From contig JADFJI010000073.1 in the NCBI GenBank assembly GCA_022566235.1, positions 1-8,551 on the forward strand: DNA of 8,551 bases. The letters are read 5' to 3'. Below the pieces are notes generated by a model. The model ran no database searches and had not been told where the DNA came from. It saw only the letters and a program-made list of their open reading frames with translations. Positions 6,643-8,551 of this stretch are shown one piece after another; the first letter of the stretch is position 1; each line of letters begins with the position of its first letter. This stretch comes from Chloroflexota bacterium. Lineage in GTDB: Bacteria > Chloroflexota > Dehalococcoidia > Plut-88900. The translations under genes were made by a program, and so were the position numbers.

Positions 6643-7127
6643 TACAGCATGCGCCCCCCTTCAATCCTCCACAGCAGGTGTTCCATCACGTCGGCGGCCG
6701 GGGCGAGGCCGTTGGCGGTGGAGACCAGGGCCTGGTAGATAAGGAGACCATCCCTGTTAATGAGGAAAACCGCGGGCTCGCTGAACTCCCTCTCCTTACT
6801 CCACATACAACCGTAGCTTCTTGCTACCAGGCCCTGGGGGTCCGGCAGCACCCTGAAGGTCAAGCTGTGCCTGTCCCTCATCTTGCGAAGGCTCTCGGGG
6901 GTATCGACGCTTAGGGCCAGCCAGTCTATGCCCATCTCCTGGAACTGGGGGTACATCTCCTGCACGCCGTGCAGGTACTTATTGCATCCGTCTCACCACC
7001 CGCCGCGGCGAAACACAATGACCCGGGGGGCCTTCCCCAGGTCTGAGTAGAGATCGTATTCCCTGCCATCCACGTCCACGAGGGCGAAATTCGGGACCTT
7101 CTCCTCCATCTCCAGTAAGCCTGCCAC
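6642..7127 (-). CDS. Peroxiredoxin-like (AhpC/TSA, thioredoxin-fold) selenoprotein with UxxC motif
   Basis: A 161-residue redoxin interrupted by one in-frame TGA (6995-6993) at residue 45, read here as selenocysteine. The surrounding sequence is VIVFRRGGW-U-DGCNKYL, and the family normally has GGWCPxC there. The TGA therefore replaces the first redox Cys and gives U45-D-G-C48. Sequence on both sides is intact: VPNFALVDVDGREYDLYSDL (11-30), then LALSVDTPESLRKM, LPDPQGLVARSYG, cis-Pro-like P118 in EPAVFLINRDG, and a natural end. Start GTG 7127 has GGAGGTGA (7141-7134) at good spacing, and an in-frame stop lies just upstream at 7136-7134. A hairpin with SECIS geometry follows the TGA (separate entry). 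Role (family knowledge): thiol/selenol reduction of peroxides or disulfides. It is overlapped by the SDR start. The alternatives are a sequencing error or recent nonsense mutation, and gene callers would keep only codons from about 6965. Confidence 0.82.
6951..6978 (-). promoter_or_regulatory. Candidate bacterial SECIS element for Sec insertion
   Basis: Downstream of the in-frame TGA on the minus strand, CTGCAC (6974-6969) and GTGCAG (6965-6960) form a perfect 6-bp stem capped by GGC (6968-6966). A lower helix GTAC (6978-6975) with GTAC (6954-6951) can stack below, leaving a 5-base bulge (GAGAT) on the 3' side. The loop starts 24 nt after the TGA and opens with two G's. Bacterial SECIS elements recognised by SelB have a small apical loop with a G in its first two positions, some 16-37 nt from the UGA (established knowledge). 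Confidence 0.65.
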
Positions 7128-7133
7128 TGCTCG

Positions 7134-7141
7134 TCACCTCC
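7134..7141 (-). promoter_or_regulatory. Strong ribosome binding site of the selenoprotein gene
   Basis: GGAGGTGA (7141-7134) is a full anti-Shine-Dalgarno complement. Nine bases separate GGAGG from GTG 7127. It decides the start over in-frame ATG 7109, which has no spaced ribosome site, and it shows that a functional start exists upstream of the in-frame TGA. Confidence 0.75.
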
Positions 7142-7200
7142 GTATACGGGTCTGCTCGATGAGGAGGCCCGCGCTTCCATCTTTGGTTTTGTCTACCGCA

Positions 7201-7536
7201 TTACACATATAAGTTGGCGGAGGACCCCTCCCTCCCGGCCCGGAACTCCCCCGCGTCGGCGCACACCCTGACGATTGCCGGGCGGCTCAGCAGCGGGGCC
7301 AGGTAGCCTTCGATCCTCAGTCGGTCTTCGTTACTCTCCCATCTCTTCCAGTCCTGCACGCTGCGCCATGTGCTGACCACAATCATCGTCCCGTGGTCCT
7401 CGGTGTCTATCAGGGTCTCGCCGGAGATATATCCCAGCTGCTTCGTAGCAACAGACCTCATCTCGACGGCGATGTCCAGGGCCTGGGACTCCCGGCCCGA
7501 GACCACGTGACGCTCGATGACTATCTTTGCCTGCAT
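7201..7536 (-). CDS. Antibiotic biosynthesis monooxygenase (ABM) domain protein
   Basis: A 111-residue single-domain protein of the dimeric alpha/beta-barrel (ferredoxin-like) superfamily. Visible pattern: strand 1 AKIVIERHVVSG (3-14), helix with LDIAVEMRSVA (20-30), GYISGETLIDTEDHGTMIVVSTWRSVQDWKRW (35-66) as the central strand-helix core, and a last strand AIVRVCA (87-93). GYISGE and TWRSVQDWKRWE are typical of ABM proteins. Members include cofactor-free quinone-forming monooxygenases, heme-degrading enzymes and many of unknown role. No heme-ligand signature is identifiable. ATG 7536 follows a poor ribosome site (AGGGACGG, 3 bases away). It is probably the first gene of the cluster, 73 bases ahead of the selenoprotein. 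The charged tail GREGSSANLYV appears lineage-specific. Confidence 0.85.
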   Translation of the reverse strand: MQAKIVIERHVVSGRESQALDIAVEMRSVATKQLGYISGETLIDTEDHGTMIVVSTWRSVQDWKRWESNEDRLRIEGYLAPLLSRPAIVRVCADAGEFRAGREGSSANLYV

Positions 7537-7624
7537 GATCCGTCCCTAGCTAGCGGAACGCTAAAGCCGGCCCGGCCCGGATGGCTCGCCTCCAGGCCGA
7601 GTCCAGTCTTCCCGTCAAGGCTAA

Positions 7625-7653
7625 AAGGTACTAGCAGCGCCATCCGCTGTCAA
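7625..7653 (-). promoter_or_regulatory. Candidate promoter of the ABM-selenoprotein-SDR cluster
   Basis: On the minus strand a perfect TTGACA (7653-7648) is followed after 17 bases by TACCTT (7630-7625), which matches only three of six. The start would be near 7618, with a leader of about 80 bases to ATG 7536. The weak -10 suggests a need for an activator or a different box. Confidence 0.35.
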
Positions 7654-7713
7654 TCCTCGACACAGCCCCTGAACGAGCGGCCCCGGGCCGTCAAGGCCAT
7701 TGAGGCTATCGAG

Positions 7714-7721
7714 TGACGTCA
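7714..7721. promoter_or_regulatory. TGACGTCA palindrome, possible operator
   Basis: A perfect 8-base palindrome in the divergent promoter region. TGACGTCAACC here is partly repeated as TGACGTAACCC at 7795-7805, overlapping the candidate plus-strand -10. The regulator is unknown, and the match could be chance at this length. Confidence 0.25.
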
Positions 7722-7789
7722 ACCTCTTTAGCCCGAGCTTGAGTCGAAGGGGTCGAGAGATCGACGCCTGCCGGACACGGGCCTCATGG

Positions 7790-7795
7790 TATTAT
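7790..7795 (+). promoter_or_regulatory. Possible -10 box for the plus-strand amidohydrolase
   Basis: TATTAT matches the -10 consensus in five of six positions and stands out in GC-rich sequence. No good -35 lies 16-18 bases upstream. The leader to ATG 7880 would be about 80 bases. Confidence 0.2.
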
Positions 7796-7879
7796 GACGT
7801 AACCCGTCCCGAGGCCCCACAGATAGCCTCAATGCTCTCGTGTCCGATGAGGACGGAATCCTACGCCTGGAGGAAGGTG

Positions 7880-8551
7880 ATGGTCAAGAACGGCTTCAAG
7901 GTATTGGATAGCGATATGCACGTGCACGAGCCGTGGGACCTCTGGCTTAATTACATCGATCCCGAGTTCAGGGACAGGGCGCCGGTGGGTACGAGCAAAG
8001 ACCCTATGGACATGAACACTGCCGTCGAGGGCAGGCCCGTTGGATTTGTCACCGAGTCCAACGTCCGGTCCCACCAGGAGGAGCAGGCACATCGCATCGT
8101 AGAGAAGGACAAGGCTGAAACCATGTCCGAGGGGGTAGCCCGGGGGTTCGATGCCGTCTCCCAGCTCCACGCCATGGAGACCGAGGGCCTGGATGCCGCG
8201 GTTCTCCTGCCCACCCGAGGGCTGGCGGTGGCGGGGGTGGAGTTTAACGATATCAGGTTCGCATCGGCCGTGGCCAGAGCCTACAACGACTGGTTCCATG
8301 CGTATTACCTAAAAAAGAGCCCTCTGTTCCAGGGACTAGGGTTGATTCCGCTGCAAGAACCCGCAGAAGCAGTCAAAGAGTTGCGGCGTATTGTTGAGAA
8401 ACTAGGTTTTTGTGGTGCCATGCTCGCATCCACGGGCCACACAGGACACCTTGGCTCCAAAGAGTATTGGCCCATTTACGAGGAAGCGCACCGCCTGGGT
8501 TGCTGTCTGGCCATCCATGGGGGCGCCCATGAGGGTTTGGGCATGGATTAC
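7880..8551 (+). CDS. Amidohydrolase-2 family metal-dependent hydrolase, C-terminus cut by window edge
   Basis: The first 224 residues of an amidohydrolase-related (PF04909) enzyme, probably about 55-65% of the full length. The metal-binding HxH is intact in DSDMHVHEPWDLW (H14, H16, with E17). YNDW (136-139) matches the tandem paralogues, and H213 in AIHGGAHEG is the expected strand-5 ligand. Strands 6 to 8, including the catalytic Asp, lie beyond the right edge. ATG 7880 was chosen for GGAGG at 7869-7873 with 6-base spacing. In-frame ATGs at 7847 and 7832 lack a clear ribosome site. It is divergent from the minus-strand cluster and more distant from the tandem pair than they are from each other. 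From about residue 144 (8309) codon use shifts sharply toward A/T-ending codons, though the protein still reads as one family. The substrate is unknown. Confidence 0.9.
   Translation, partial: MVKNGFKVLDSDMHVHEPWDLWLNYIDPEFRDRAPVGTSKDPMDMNTAVEGRPVGFVTESNVRSHQEEQAHRIVEKDKAETMSEGVARGFDAVSQLHAMETEGLDAAVLLPTRGLAVAGVEFNDIRFASAVARAYNDWFHAYYLKKSPLFQGLGLIPLQEPAEAVKELRRIVEKLGFCGAMLASTGHTGHLGSKEYWPIYEEAHRLGCCLAIHGGAHEGLGMDY

Larger units (their letters stand above)
7537..7879. other. Divergent intergenic region
   Basis: These 343 bases separate two outward-facing transcription units and contain no gene I can support. They hold a TTGACA-containing candidate promoter for the minus-strand cluster (7625-7653), a TATTAT box for the plus-strand amidohydrolase (7790-7795), a TGACGTCA palindrome (7714-7721) echoed by TGACGTAACC at 7795, and a small hairpin GTCGA-GAGA-TCGAC (7752-7765). 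Confidence 0.6.

Noticed and set aside
6993..6995. The in-frame TGA as a simple nonsense mutation or frameshift (pseudogene)
   Set aside because: Both flanks stay in one frame with intact motifs, the TGA falls exactly on the catalytic Cys column, and a SECIS-like hairpin follows. A base-calling error (TGC or TGT to TGA) remains possible and is noted as a refuting outcome.
6926..7180. Minus-strand frame of 84 codons starting at ATG 7180
   Set aside because: It is out of frame over the N-terminal half of the redoxin, has an Arg/Ser/Trp-rich low-quality composition and has no family resemblance. It appears only because the true frame contains TGA.
7574..7716. Plus-strand coding remnant ending ERPRAVKAIEAIE before TGA 7714
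   Set aside because: The short protein-like tail belongs to a frame that starts inside the ABM gene on the opposite strand. There is no start, ribosome site or domain to support it.
7829..8299. Minus-strand frames of 156 and 87 codons opposite the divergent amidohydrolase
   Set aside because: They are shadows of a strongly supported plus-strand gene with metal-site motifs.

Overview
The window is a GC-rich stretch of bacterial chromosome from an unidentified lineage. A run of dispersed metal-dependent hydrolase paralogues of the DSHxxE type, comEA-comEC, an SDR and a TGA-containing redoxin together suggest an environmental bacterium. A Chloroflexota (SAR202 or Dehalococcoidia-like) or similar uncultured lineage is my inference only. 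No mobile element, CRISPR array or phage gene is visible.

Left part (1-2924, minus strand): a DNA-uptake operon. comEA (secreted or lipidated DNA receptor, SLBB + helix-hairpin-helix) is followed 36 bases later by comEC (inner-membrane DNA channel with a C-terminal metallo-beta-lactamase domain), which runs off the left edge. A near-consensus promoter (TTGACA, 17 bases, TATAGT) lies just upstream of comEA and shows that comEA starts at GTG 2853 rather than at the more upstream ATG. Middle (2983-3558): a plus-strand pair of tRNA genes, Phe(GAA) and Leu(CAA), with a promoter immediately upstream, then about 350 bases with no convincing gene.

Right of that (3559-7536, minus strand) is a five-gene cluster. 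In transcription order it holds a small ABM-type monooxygenase-like protein, a peroxiredoxin-like protein, a short-chain dehydrogenase/reductase (start overlaps the previous stop), and two tandem amidohydrolase-2 paralogues. The most notable item is the peroxiredoxin-like gene. Its reading frame is continuous from GTG 7127 to TAG 6642 except for one in-frame TGA at 6995-6993. This falls exactly on the first catalytic Cys of the family's GGWCxxC motif (GGW-TGA-DGC). It is followed 24 nt later by the GGC loop of a perfect 6-bp hairpin, the expected geometry of a bacterial SECIS. I read it as a selenocysteine-containing UxxC redoxin that ordinary annotation would truncate to about 107 residues.

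A non-coding region of 343 bases (7537-7879) separates this cluster from a divergent, right-truncated third amidohydrolase (7880-8551, plus). It has the intact HxH metal motif that the tandem pair lacks. Together the cluster looks like a catabolic or detoxifying module (TIM-barrel hydrolases or decarboxylases, a reductase, a small monooxygenase and a thiol/selenol redox protein). The substrate cannot be read from sequence.
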